Shown one piece after another: positions 26,218-36,182 of a stretch of DNA of 59,878 nucleotides (positions within the stretch are counted from its first letter, which is position 1; every line of letters begins with the position of its first letter). The stretch is from assembly GCA_030680175.1 (NCBI GenBank), contig JAUXWO010000067.1, positions 1 through 59,878 on the forward strand. Reading direction: 5' to 3'. The DNA comes from Vicinamibacterales bacterium. Lineage in GTDB: Bacteria > Acidobacteriota > Vicinamibacteria > Vicinamibacterales > UBA2999. The position numbers and the translations under genes were made by a program. The notes under the pieces are model-generated. The model worked only from the letters and a program-made list of their open reading frames with translations, was not told where the DNA came from and searched no databases.

Positions 26218-26273
26218 TCGGCTCTCGGCTCTCGGCTATCAGCTTTCGGCTTTCGGCTTTCGGCTTTCGGCCA
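26218..26273 (+). repeat. Eight 7-bp units (TCGGCTT/TCGGCTC type)
   Basis: Uninterrupted heptads TCGGCTC, TCGGCTC, TCGGCTA, TCAGCTT, TCGGCTT three times, TCGGCCA. The array begins 14 bases upstream of the DinB start codon on the opposite strand, so it occupies that gene's promoter region. Confidence 0.9.
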
Positions 26274-26331
26274 CCCCACTACGCCGTTTGCCTTCTGTCA
26301 TTTTGCACTCTGCATCCTGCGCCCCGCCCCC

Positions 26332-26393
26332 CCCACTACCCACTACCCACTACCCACTACCCACTACCCACTACCCACCACCCACTACCCACT
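26332..26393 (+). repeat. 7-bp CCCACTA tandem array
   Basis: About nine copies of CCCACTA with single-base variants (one CCCACCA), just after the stop of the MATE gene on its strand. It is preceded by the short T/C-rich stretch 26281-26330 with no gene. Same period as the other heptads but a different unit. Confidence 0.85.
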
Positions 26394-26406
26394 CCCGCCA
26401 TTCACT

Positions 26407-27846
26407 TCAGACCTGCTTCTGCTTCCACCCGCCGCGCCGGAAGACGATCGCACTGACGACGGCGAAGGTCGAGAACGCGATCGTGATGGCCCAGTAGACC
26501 CCGGACGGCCCCCAGCCCAGCTCGAGCGCCAGCAGCCACGCCAGCGGGATCTGCCACAGCCAGAAGCAGCCGAAGTTCAGCCACGTCGGCGTCCACGGAT
26601 CGCCGGCGCCGTTGAACGCCTGCGTCAGCACGAGCCCGTAGGCGAAGAACAGGAACCCTGAGCTGACGATGCGCAGGCACGTGACGGCGTGGCCGACGAT
26701 GACGGGGTCGGGCGTGAAGACGCCGGCGATCTGCGGGGCGAAGACGATGAACACCACCCCGATGCCGCCGAGCAGGTACATCGTCAGGCGTCCCGCCGTC
26801 CACACGGCCTCCTCGGCGCGATCGGGCTTCCCCGCCCCGAGCGCCTGTCCCACCATCGTGGCGGCCGCGTTGCTCAGGCCCCAGGCGGGCAGAATCGCGA
26901 ACATCACCATCCGGATCCCGATCGTGTAGCCCGCCATCGCCTCGCTCCCGAACGAGGCGACGACGCGCACGAGGCCGATCCAGCTCGACGTGTCGATCAG
27001 GATCTGCAGGAAGCCGGTCGCCGACAGCCGGCACACCGTCCACATCACGGCCGGCATCAGCCGGAGGTGGACCCAGCGTACGCGAATGCGGGCCGATCCC
27101 GACATCAGCACCGCGAGCTGGACCACGACCGCCGTGCCGCGTCCGATGTTCGTTGCGACGGCCGCGCCGGTCACGCCGAGCTCTGGCAATGGACCCACGC
27201 CGAAGATCAGCAGCGGATCGAGCACGAGGTTGATGGCGTTGGCCAGCCACAGCATCCGCATCGCGATCGCCGCGTTCCCGGCGCCCCGGTAGATCGCATT
27301 GATCAGGAACAGCAGCGTCACCGTCAAGTTGCCGCCGAACATGATCCGCGCGTAGCCGGAGGAGCTTTCGATCATCGACGGCGTCGCGCCCATCAGCCCC
27401 AGCAGCCGCTCGGTCTGCCAGGCCCCCACGACGCCGATCGAGGCCGCGACGATCAGCCCGAGCAGCAACGCCTGCGCCGCCGCCTCCGCCGCGCCCGCCT
27501 CGTCGCGTTCGCCGATGCGGCGCGCCACGACCGCCGTCGCGCCGATCCCGAGCGCGAGCGCCACCGTGTAGACGATCGCCAGCATCGCCTCGGTGAGTCC
27601 GACGGTCGCCACGGCGTCGGCCCCAAGCCGCGACACCCAGAAGACGTCCACGACGGCGAAGATGGACTCCATCGCCATCTCCATCACCATCGGGATCGCC
27701 AGCAGCACCACCGCGCGTCGGACGCTGCCCGCCGTGTAGTCGTGCTCGACGCCGCGGAGCGCATCCACCACGATGCGCCACGCGGGGACCGCGGCCACCG
27801 ACGCGCCCGGTGGCGCCGCCACTGTTTGTTCCCGCACCGTACTCAT
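26407..27846 (-). CDS. MATE family multidrug/sodium efflux transporter
   Basis: 479 residues, about 12 predicted membrane helices in two homologous halves, typical length for NorM/DinF-type MATE proteins. Characteristic segments: LAIPMVMEMAMESIFAVVDV in the first helix, a central loop, and the second-half equivalent with SFGSEAMAGYTIGIRMVM. It would export cationic compounds in exchange for Na+ or H+. The ATG at 27846 is preferred to the upstream start at 27864. Confidence 0.93.
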   Translation of the reverse strand: MSTVREQTVAAPPGASVAAVPAWRIVVDALRGVEHDYTAGSVRRAVVLLAIPMVMEMAMESIFAVVDVFWVSRLGADAVATVGLTEAMLAIVYTVALALGIGATAVVARRIGERDEAGAAEAAAQALLLGLIVAASIGVVGAWQTERLLGLMGATPSMIESSSGYARIMFGGNLTVTLLFLINAIYRGAGNAAIAMRMLWLANAINLVLDPLLIFGVGPLPELGVTGAAVATNIGRGTAVVVQLAVLMSGSARIRVRWVHLRLMPAVMWTVCRLSATGFLQILIDTSSWIGLVRVVASFGSEAMAGYTIGIRMVMFAILPAWGLSNAAATMVGQALGAGKPDRAEEAVWTAGRLTMYLLGGIGVVFIVFAPQIAGVFTPDPVIVGHAVTCLRIVSSGFLFFAYGLVLTQAFNGAGDPWTPTWLNFGCFWLWQIPLAWLLALELGWGPSGVYWAITIAFSTFAVVSAIVFRRGGWKQKQV

Positions 27847-28219
27847 GATCACACGCCGATCCACGGCCGGGGCCGTCGCGCACGGGGCGCGGCAGCCGCA
27901 CCGGCCGTCACGGGACCTGACACCACTGGCCGCAGGGCGCCCGGTCCCGGGACGCGCGCAGCACGATTCGTTGACGAGGAGAGGGAGTGGGCGGTGGGGG
28001 CCGTCAGCCGGCGTCAGGCCGGCCGTGCACGGTCAGAGGAACGGGACGCGCGCACACGGCGCCACACCGGCCGCGACAGGCGTCGCGGTCACTCCGAGCA
28101 GGGGGGCATGCATGCGCATCGGCGTGGGGTCCTTGAAGCCGGCGCACGTCACCGCGCGCCGGGTGTCGCAGGATACACCAGCCCCGCGCGAGGGGGCAAG
28201 CCGTGATCGCGCGCGGGGG
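27847..28219. other. 373-bp gap, no gene recognised
   Basis: Between the MATE start and the enoyl-CoA hydratase stop. Open frames here are Arg-rich shadows. The only structure seen is an inverted repeat CGGGACC (27911-27917) and GGTCCCG (27943-27949), the latter within the palindrome GTCCCGGGAC; it could belong to the MATE promoter region. No tRNA, repeat array or clear promoter was found. Confidence 0.5.
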
Positions 28220-28990
28220 CTACTCGCCCGTCCACACCGGCGCACGCTTCTCGATCCACGCCTGGATGCCCTCCACGGCGTCCTTCGTCTTGAGCAGGCC
28301 GTTCAGGTAGATCCGTTCGGCCCGATCGAGCGCGGGCTCGACCTGCGCGCGCAGCACGAGCCGCGAGGCCTCCACGGCGTAGCGCAGGCCCACGGCCGAG
28401 CGCGGCGCCAGGTGCCGGTCGAACCAGTCGCCCGCCGCCTCGAGGACGGTCGCCTGCGGCGCGACGATCGACACGAGTCCCGCCTCATGCCAGTAGCGCG
28501 CTCCCATCGGGTCCCCGGTCAACACCGCGCGCGAGGCCCGTGACGCCCCGACGCGGCCCGGCAGCAGGGCCGCCGCCGCGGGCGGGAACGCCGCCAGCGC
28601 GATCTCGGGCAGGCCGAACACCGCGTCGGCCGACGCAATCACGTCGTCGCACGACAGCGCCAGTTCGAACCCGCCGCCGAGGCAGCGGCCGTTGACGAGG
28701 GCGGCCGTGCTCACCGGGCACGCCAGCAGGTCGCGGAACAGGCCGTGCGATTCGGGCAGCACCGTCTGCATCGGTTCCGGCAGGTGCTCCTGGATCTTGG
28801 CGCCGTAGCTGAACTCGTCGCCCGCGCCCTCGATGGTGAGCCACTTCAGCCCGCGTGCGCCGGCGTGGGCCGCGACGGCCGCGCGCAGGGCGCGCACCAT
28901 CTCGACCGAAAGCAGGTTGCCCTTCGGGGCATTCATCACGATGCGGATCCAGCTGCCGTCCCGCTCGCTGATCGTCGTTACTATCGCCAT
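28220..28990 (-). CDS. Enoyl-CoA hydratase/isomerase family protein
   Basis: 256-residue crotonase-fold protein. The oxyanion-hole segments are present: GAGDEFSYGAKIQEH and NGRCLGGGFELALSCDDVIA, then FGLPEIALAAFPPAAAALLP. The FSYGA and downstream pattern resemble cyclohexa-1,5-diene-1-carbonyl-CoA hydratases more than short-chain fatty-acid hydratases, from memory of that family. It is the last gene of a minus-strand run after YyaL (42 bp gap). The substrate is therefore uncertain; a general beta-oxidation role is equally possible. Confidence 0.85.
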   Translation of the reverse strand: MAIVTTISERDGSWIRIVMNAPKGNLLSVEMVRALRAAVAAHAGARGLKWLTIEGAGDEFSYGAKIQEHLPEPMQTVLPESHGLFRDLLACPVSTAALVNGRCLGGGFELALSCDDVIASADAVFGLPEIALAAFPPAAAALLPGRVGASRASRAVLTGDPMGARYWHEAGLVSIVAPQATVLEAAGDWFDRHLAPRSAVGLRYAVEASRLVLRAQVEPALDRAERIYLNGLLKTKDAVEGIQAWIEKRAPVWTGE

Positions 28991-29032
28991 CAGTCGCTCG
29001 CCTCGTTCCCGGGTTCAGAGTGCATGCGAAAT

Positions 29033-31162
29033 TCAGAGTGCGTCGGGCGTCGTGACCGGCCGCTCGCATGTGAAGTTGCGGCACACGTACGCCGCCGGGG
29101 CGCCGTCCACCATCGTCATCGCGCCGATCCACGGCATCAGCTCCGCCAGGGCGGCCTGCTGCGGCCCCGGCTCGACCGGCAGCACGACGCCGTAGGGCGT
29201 GTAGCGCCGGTTGGCGGCCGCGAGCAGCGCCCGCGTACGCGCGTCGGCCCGGGGGCCGACGACCACGGTCTGACGCCAGGGCGCCAGCCATGCCCCGAGC
29301 GACGCCAGCATCATCGGAACGCCGCGCGCCTGCTCGCGCAGCCGGGCGCCGAACGACGTCAGGGCGCGCTCGGCCCGGGCACGCTCCGGCGCGCCGCCCG
29401 ACAGGTGTGCCAGCATCACGAGGTTCATCACCGCCACGGAACTCGGGGCGGGCTCGGCGCCATCGTAGTCCTCCTTCATGCGGAGGAGAACCGACGGGTC
29501 ATCGCCCGTCGTGCTGAACCACGCCCCGCCCTCGTCGTCCCAGAAGCGCGCGTCCATCCGTGCCTGCAGCACCTGGGCCCAGGCGAGCCAGGCCGGGTCC
29601 CCGTCCGCCTGCACTAATTCGAGCAGGCCCCAGATGAGGTACGCGTAGTCCTCGGCGTACCCCTCGATGGCCGCGTCGCCACCGCGATACCGCCGGAGCA
29701 GCCGCGTGCCGTCCCACATCGTCTCACGCAGGAACGTGGCCGCGCGGCGCGCGGCGATGAGATGCCGGGCTCCGGGATCGTCGCCGACCTCCTGCCCCAG
29801 GATGGCGCCGTCGTCGAGCACACGCGCCGCCCGCGCGCAGGCGGCGATCATCAGGCCGTTCCACGCCGTCAGCACCTTGTCGTCGAGGGACGGGCGCGGC
29901 CGCGCCGCGCGGACGTCGAAGAGGCGCCGACGGGCGCGCAGCAGGGCGTCGGCGACCTCGGCGGGGGCCAGGCCCGTGTCGCCGGCGATGTCCGACAGCG
30001 AGCGCGCGGTGTAGAGCAGATTGCGTCCCGTGAACTCGCTGTGCGGGTCGAACGGCGCATTGCCGTCGGGCAGCACGCCGAACCGCCGCTCGAAGACCTC
30101 GCTGTCGTCGCCGAGCGCGGCCCGGAGCTCGTCCTGCCGCCAGATGTAGAACGCGCCCTCCATCTTCCGCGCGCCGGGCGTCGCCGCCTGCTCGGGCGGC
30201 ACGCTGTCGGCGTCCTCTGCCGAGTGGAAGCCCCCGGCGCGGTCGGTCAGCTCCCGCTCGACGTACTGGAGGGTGTCTTCGGCGATCTGCGCGTAGAACG
30301 GATCCGCCGTCACCTGCGCCGCCTCGAGGCAGGCCAGCACGATCTGCGCCTGGTCGTACAGCATCTTCTCGAAGTGCGGGACGCGCCAGTTGCCGTCCAC
30401 TGAGTAGCGATGGAAGCCGCCGCCGATGTGGTCGCGCATCCCGCCAAGCGCCATGGCCCGCAGGGTGTGCAGCACGATGTCACGCGGCAGGTCCTGCCCC
30501 GTGCGCGCGTGTTCCCGCAGCAGGAACAGCAGCTCGCTCGGCCGGGGGAACTTCGGCGCGTCCCCGAACCCGCCCCGGCGCGCATCGAAGGCGCGCGCGA
30601 AGTGCTCCGCCCCCGCCACGAGGGCCAGGGCGTTCGGGGCCTCTTCCGCCGCACGCGACCGGTTCGACGCCACCAGGCGCTCGACGATGTGGGTGGCGGA
30701 GCGGAGGACGCGCTCGCGCTCCTCGCGCCAGGCACGCGCCAGCTCCTCGAGCACGTCATCGAAGCCGGGGCGTCCGAACTGGGCCGTCGGCGGGAAGTAC
30801 GTCCCGCTGAAGAACGGCTGCAGGTCCGGCGTGAGGAAGACGCTCATCGGCCAGCCGCCCGCACCCGTCGTGGCCTGCACGAACGTCATGTAGACGCGGT
30901 CGACGTCCGGGCGCTCCTCGCGGTCCACCTTGATCGACACGAAGTCGCGATTGAGCCGGCCGGCGATCGCCGGGCTCTCGAACGACTCGTGCTCCATCAC
31001 GTGGCACCAGTGGCACGTGGAGTAGCCGATCGAGAGGAAGATGGGCTTGTCCTCGGCGCGCGCGCGTGCGAACGCCTCCTCTCCCCACGGATACCAGTCG
31101 ACGGGATTGTGCGCGTGCTGCAGCAGGTACGGACTCTGCTCGGCGGCGAGACGATTGGGCAT
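29033..31162 (-). CDS. YyaL/SSP411-like thioredoxin-domain protein (DUF255)
   Basis: 709 residues. It begins with the family hallmark [20 protein letters not shown], then a thioredoxin-like fold with [17 protein letters not shown] (CxxC), followed by a long (alpha/alpha)6-barrel-like region typical of the human SPATA20 / B. subtilis YyaL family. The biochemical function is not settled; a redox or sugar-epimerase-like role has been suggested from the fold. The ATG at 31162 matches the conserved family N-terminus; ATG at 31174 adds four residues. It follows yihY by 28 bases. Confidence 0.92.
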   Translation of the reverse strand: MPNRLAAEQSPYLLQHAHNPVDWYPWGEEAFARARAEDKPIFLSIGYSTCHWCHVMEHESFESPAIAGRLNRDFVSIKVDREERPDVDRVYMTFVQATTGAGGWPMSVFLTPDLQPFFSGTYFPPTAQFGRPGFDDVLEELARAWREERERVLRSATHIVERLVASNRSRAAEEAPNALALVAGAEHFARAFDARRGGFGDAPKFPRPSELLFLLREHARTGQDLPRDIVLHTLRAMALGGMRDHIGGGFHRYSVDGNWRVPHFEKMLYDQAQIVLACLEAAQVTADPFYAQIAEDTLQYVERELTDRAGGFHSAEDADSVPPEQAATPGARKMEGAFYIWRQDELRAALGDDSEVFERRFGVLPDGNAPFDPHSEFTGRNLLYTARSLSDIAGDTGLAPAEVADALLRARRRLFDVRAARPRPSLDDKVLTAWNGLMIAACARAARVLDDGAILGQEVGDDPGARHLIAARRAATFLRETMWDGTRLLRRYRGGDAAIEGYAEDYAYLIWGLLELVQADGDPAWLAWAQVLQARMDARFWDDEGGAWFSTTGDDPSVLLRMKEDYDGAEPAPSSVAVMNLVMLAHLSGGAPERARAERALTSFGARLREQARGVPMMLASLGAWLAPWRQTVVVGPRADARTRALLAAANRRYTPYGVVLPVEPGPQQAALAELMPWIGAMTMVDGAPAAYVCRNFTCERPVTTPDAL

Positions 31163-31190
31163 TCCCACGATCATACTCGGAGCGTCCGAG

Positions 31191-32102
31191 TCAGAGCGTG
31201 TCCTTGACGAGCTCCGGATGGCGTTCGGTGGCGGCCTTGAGCCGCGCGTAGCTGGCGGTGACCTCGACGCCGTAGATCAGGATCGCGGCGCACACGTAGA
31301 CCCACAGCAGGAACACCACGACGGCCGCGATGGAGCCGTGGATGCTCCACCGGGCCAGGTCGGCGGCGTACCAGGAGAACGCCGACAGCGCCGCCTGCCA
31401 GAGCAGCCCCGTGAGCAGGGCGCCCGGCCAGACATCGCGGAAGTAGACCTTGGTGTTCGGGATGAAGTAGAAGACGAGGGCGACGCACAGCACGAGCAGG
31501 CCGGCGGCGGCATAGCTGGCGGTGACGGTGCTCAGCCAGAGGAGCCACGGGAGTTCCTCGAGCAGCGGGGCAAACAGCTGCGTCTGCAGCAGCCGCACCG
31601 CGCTGGCGAGGAGCAGCGCCACTGCCAGGATCACGCCCGTCGACAGCATCATCACGAACGACATCAGGCGGTGGGCCAGGAAGTTGCGATGCTGTTCCAC
31701 GCCCCAGGCGTGGTTGACGGCCGAGCTGACCGCATTGAACACGCCGAGCGAGGCCCAGATCAGGGCGACCGCGCTGCCGATCCCGAGCGAGGTCGAGTCC
31801 GACTGGTAGGCGTCGAGCTGGCCGGTGATGAAGTCGAACTGGCGCGGGAAGTACTGAAAGACGAAGCCCACCACCGCCGTGCGGACGTCCGGGTCCGAGG
31901 TGAACCAGCGCAGCACCGAGAGGAGGAGCAGCAGGAACGGGAAGAGCGACAGCAGCGAGAAGTACGCGATCGAGGCCGCGTGCGTCAGCACGGAGCTGTT
32001 GACCATCTCCAGGAACCCGCGCCACGCGGCGAGCCCGAGGATCTTCAGTTCCCGCCAGACCCGCGCGGACACGGTCGCTGGCGTGATCGCGGCCTCGGCC
32101 AC
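31191..32102 (-). CDS. YihY/BrkB-family inner-membrane protein
   Basis: 303 residues with about six membrane helices. Family segments are visible: [34 protein letters not shown] at the start, [10 protein letters not shown] in the middle and [35 protein letters not shown] near the end. The function is unknown; old names (ribonuclease BN) are wrong for this family. The start is a GTG two bases after the YtxH-like stop, so the two are translationally linked. Confidence 0.92.
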   Translation of the reverse strand: MAEAAITPATVSARVWRELKILGLAAWRGFLEMVNSSVLTHAASIAYFSLLSLFPFLLLLLSVLRWFTSDPDVRTAVVGFVFQYFPRQFDFITGQLDAYQSDSTSLGIGSAVALIWASLGVFNAVSSAVNHAWGVEQHRNFLAHRLMSFVMMLSTGVILAVALLLASAVRLLQTQLFAPLLEELPWLLWLSTVTASYAAAGLLVLCVALVFYFIPNTKVYFRDVWPGALLTGLLWQAALSAFSWYAADLARWSIHGSIAAVVVFLLWVYVCAAILIYGVEVTASYARLKAATERHPELVKDTL

Positions 32103-32104
32103 GT

Positions 32105-32344
32105 TCAGGCCGACCGCCTCGGCCAGGTGGGGCGCGGCTCCGGCGGGCCGTCACCGGCGAGTCCGTCGCGGACGTGCTGCACCGCCTCCTGCACGCGGCT
32201 CACCTCGCGCACGAGGTCGGTCACGAGCGGCTCGAGTTCCGCGCGCAGGGCGCGGCCGCGATGGGTGAAGAAGAGATAGCTCACCGCCACTCCGGCCGCG
32301 GCGCCGAGCAACGATCCGGCCATCAGTTTCGCGCGTTCGTCCAT
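32105..32344 (-). CDS. YtxH-like small membrane protein
   Basis: 79 residues: a Gly/Ala-rich membrane helix (LMAGSLLGAAAGVAVSYLFF) followed by THRGRALRAELEPLVTDLVREVSRVQEAV, an amphipathic helical tail as in YtxH/general stress small proteins. GGGGGCGG sits just before the ATG. It lies between the sigma-54 response regulator and yihY with near-zero gaps, so it is part of that operon. Function unknown. Confidence 0.75.
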   Translation of the reverse strand: MDERAKLMAGSLLGAAAGVAVSYLFFTHRGRALRAELEPLVTDLVREVSRVQEAVQHVRDGLAGDGPPEPRPTWPRRSA

Positions 32345-32364
32345 GCCGCCCCCTGTCCCGCGCG

Positions 32365-33759
32365 CTACGTGCGCCGCGGGTCCTGAATCTCGTGCTTCCG
32401 CATCTTGCTGTAGAGCGTCGGGCGGTACAGCCCGAGCCGCTGCGCCGCCTCCTGCTTGTTCCAGTTCGTCCGCTGCAGCGTCTGCTCGATCGTCATCTTC
32501 TCGATCTCGGCCAGCGTCCGGTGCGGCGGAATCAGGGCCTCCTGCTGGCTCGCTTCGTCCCGCAGCGTCTCCGGCAGGTCGGCGGGCTGGATCTCGGGGC
32601 CCTTGCCGACGAGCACCGCGCGCTCGATGGCGTTCTCGAGCTCGCGCACGTTCCCCGGCCATGCACTCCTGATGAGCAGATGGTACGCCGACGGCGCGAT
32701 TCCCCGAAGCTGTTTCTGATAGCGCTTGTTGTACTTGTCGATGAACCACGAGCACAGCAGCGGGATGTCCTCGGTGCGCTCGCGCAGCGGCGGCACGCGC
32801 ATGGTGATGGTGTTGATCCGGAAGTAGAGGTCCTCCCGGAGCCGGCCGTCCTTGAGCGCGGTCTCGAGATCGACGTTGGTCGCGCAGATCAGCCGGAAGT
32901 TGACCGACACCAGGCGGTCGCTCCCGATGGGCCGGTACTCGCGCTCCTGCAGCACGCGCAGGAGCTTGGTCTGCAGGATCGGCGGCATCTCGCCGATCTC
33001 GTCGAGCATCAGCGAGCCGCCCTCCGCCAGCTCGAGCAACCCCACCTTGTCGGCCGTCGCCCCGGTGAACGCGCCCTTCTTGTAGCCGAAGAGCTCGGAT
33101 TCAATCAGGTCCTTCGGCAACGCCGCGCAGTTGATCTTGATGAACGGCCCCTTGGCGCGCGTGCTCCGGTAGTGCACGGCATTGGCGATCAGCTCCTTGC
33201 CCGTGCCGTTCTCGCCCAAGATCAGGATGTTCGCGTCGCTGGCGGCCACCGCCTCGATGAGCTCGAACAGGTCGCGCATCGGCTTGCTCTTCCCGATGAT
33301 GTTCGAGAAGGCGTACTGGTTGCGCACACGGTCGCGCAGCTGCTCGTGCTGGTGGCGTTCCTCCTGCAGCAGCGCCGCCCGCTCCACGATCGGCACCAGC
33401 CCGCCCGGATCGAGGTCCGACTTCTCGATGAAGTAGAAGGCGCCCTCCCGCCCCGCCTCGAGCGCCCGCTTCACCGACCCCTGGCCGCTGACGACGATGA
33501 CCTCGGGGGCGGGATCGATGGCCTTGAGCCGCTTGAGGAGGGCGATGCCGTCGATGTCGGGGAGCAGCAGGTCGAGGAGCACCACGTCCGGACGCCAGGA
33601 CTCGTACAGCTCCTCGCCGCGCGCCCCGATCCCGGCCGCACGCACTTCGTAGCCGGGCGGCCCGGGCAGCTGCTCGATGACCATCCTCAGCCACTCGGTC
33701 ACCATCGGCTCATCGTCGATCACGAGCACCCGGCGCCGGCGCCTGGCAGGCTGCGGCAC
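32365..33759 (-). CDS. NtrC-type sigma-54-dependent response regulator
   Basis: 464 residues from a GTG with GGGAGGGG upstream. Receiver at 10-130 with Asp63 (VVLLDLLLPDIDG); AAA+ domain at about 155-395 with Walker A GENGTGKE, GAFTGA in YKKGAFTGATADK and Walker B GGSLMLDEIGEM; C-terminal Fis-type HTH (WNKQEAAQRLGLYRPTLYSK). The longer in-frame start at 33885 would add a Cys-containing leader and is unlikely. It is the first gene of an apparent operon with YtxH, YihY, YyaL and the enoyl-CoA hydratase. No cognate kinase is adjacent. Confidence 0.95.
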   Translation of the reverse strand: MPQPARRRRRVLVIDDEPMVTEWLRMVIEQLPGPPGYEVRAAGIGARGEELYESWRPDVVLLDLLLPDIDGIALLKRLKAIDPAPEVIVVSGQGSVKRALEAGREGAFYFIEKSDLDPGGLVPIVERAALLQEERHQHEQLRDRVRNQYAFSNIIGKSKPMRDLFELIEAVAASDANILILGENGTGKELIANAVHYRSTRAKGPFIKINCAALPKDLIESELFGYKKGAFTGATADKVGLLELAEGGSLMLDEIGEMPPILQTKLLRVLQEREYRPIGSDRLVSVNFRLICATNVDLETALKDGRLREDLYFRINTITMRVPPLRERTEDIPLLCSWFIDKYNKRYQKQLRGIAPSAYHLLIRSAWPGNVRELENAIERAVLVGKGPEIQPADLPETLRDEASQQEALIPPHRTLAEIEKMTIEQTLQRTNWNKQEAAQRLGLYRPTLYSKMRKHEIQDPRRT

Positions 33760-33780
33760 GTCAACCCCTCCCGTACAGGA

Positions 33781-33809
33781 CTGTATCAAATCGAATGAAT
33801 TCAATACAG
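33781..33809. promoter_or_regulatory. Dyad CTGTAT-N17-ATACAG between divergent genes
   Basis: A 29-bp imperfect palindrome with 6-bp outer arms (CTGTAT and ATACAG) and partial inner symmetry (AAT/ATT), in an AT-richer pocket between the response regulator and the zinc-ribbon gene. Possible operator for either gene; no regulator is identified. Confidence 0.4.
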
Positions 33810-33861
33810 AGATGGAGCGGGCGTCCTGTTTCAAGTCATCCGCGAAGGCGCACCCGCACGT

Positions 33862-33867
33862 TATAAT
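33862..33867 (+). promoter_or_regulatory. TATAAT -10 box placing transcription start at the zinc-ribbon ATG
   Basis: Perfect TATAAT ending 8 bases before the ATG at 33876. Standard spacing would start the RNA at about 33874-33876, so the mRNA would be leaderless; there is also no Shine-Dalgarno sequence. No clear -35. Confidence 0.5.
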
Positions 33868-33875
33868 GCGGCCTG

Positions 33876-34055
33876 ATGGAGACACCGCCGCGCAAGGTGA
33901 CGATCACCCCGATTGTGTCGGCGCTCCGGCGCGAGATCGTGGCCACGAGCGATGAGAAGACGCTCTGCGAGCGCTGCGGCGCCGAGATGTACCGCATGCA
34001 CGCGGTCTGGCGCTGCCCGAACTGCCGGTTCAAGACGGACTGCTGTGGGTGGTGA
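33876..34055 (+). CDS. Small zinc-ribbon protein, 59 residues
   Basis: Reads METPPRKVTITPIVSALRRE, then a C4 ribbon: Cys31-x2-Cys34 (LCERCGAE) and Cys47-x2-Cys50 (WRCPNCRF), with an extra Cys56-Cys57 before the C-terminal GW. It looks like a short zinc-ribbon adaptor. It is divergent from the response regulator and on the same strand as the leucine-degradation operon, with the 9-bp repeat tract between. A TATAAT 8 bases upstream and no ribosome site suggest a leaderless message. Function unknown. Confidence 0.75.
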   Translation: METPPRKVTITPIVSALRREIVATSDEKTLCERCGAEMYRMHAVWRCPNCRFKTDCCGW

Positions 34056-34066
34056 AGACAGGCCAG

Positions 34067-34181
34067 GGGTGCTCAAGGTGCCCTCGGTGCTCAGGGTGCT
34101 CAGGGTGCTCAGGGTGCCCGGGGTGCCCGGAGTGCCCAGGGTGCCCGGAGTGCCCAGGGTGACCGGAGTGCCCGGGGTGCG
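34067..34181 (+). repeat. 9-bp tandem tract, GGTGCTCAG/GGTGCCCAG orientation
   Basis: About 12 imperfect 9-base units (GGTGCTCAG, GGTGCCCGG, AGTGCCCAG and similar). Read on the other strand they equal the GGGCACCTT/GAGCACCCT units of the next tract, so the two form a giant inverted repeat with a spacer of about 65 bp. Confidence 0.9.
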
Positions 34182-34246
34182 GCTGCCTGCCGGGATTATT
34201 GACACTGAGTGCCTGACCACGGCAACCCACTCGAACATCCACGCCC

Positions 34247-34543
34247 AGCACCTTGGGCACCCTGGGCACCTTGGACACCCTGAGCACCCTGAGCACCCTG
34301 AGCACCTTGGGCACCTTGGGCACCATGGGCACCTTGGGCACCTTGGGCACCTAGGGCACCGTGGGCACCCTGAGCACCCTGAGCACCCTGGGCACTCTGG
34401 GCACCTTGGGCACCTTGGGCACCCTGAGCACCCTGAGCACCCTGAGCACCCTGGGCACCCTGGGCACCTTGGGCACCTTGGGCACCTTGGGCACCCTGGG
34501 CACCCTGAGCACCCTGAGCACCTTGAGCACCTTGAGCACCCTG
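34247..34543 (+). repeat. 9-bp tandem tract (GGGCACCTT/GAGCACCCT), about 33 units, abutting the carboxylase start
   Basis: Nearly 300 bp of 9-base units that differ only at two or three positions. The last unit ends one base before the ATG of the carboxyltransferase gene, so there is no normal ribosome site. All three frames on both strands stay open through it (Gly-Thr-Leu, Val-Pro-Lys and Gly-Ala-Gln repeats), a consequence of the 9-base period rather than of coding. Confidence 0.92.
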
Positions 34544-34544
34544 A

Positions 34545-36146
<1,602 letters not shown>

Positions 36147-36147
36147 G

Positions 36148-36182
36148 CACCGTCCACCGTCCACCGTTCACCGTCCACCGCC
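36148..36182 (+). repeat. Five 7-bp CACCGTC units filling the liuB-liuC gap
   Basis: CACCGTC, CACCGTC, CACCGTT, CACCGTC, CACCGCC: exactly 35 bases, from one base after the carboxyltransferase stop to the last base before the liuC ATG. The complete spacer is repeat, so no Shine-Dalgarno sequence is available. Confidence 0.92.

Noticed and set aside
27847-28219. Small open frames in the gap before the enoyl-CoA hydratase
   Set aside because: Compositionally they look like shadow frames; no ribosome site or known motif.
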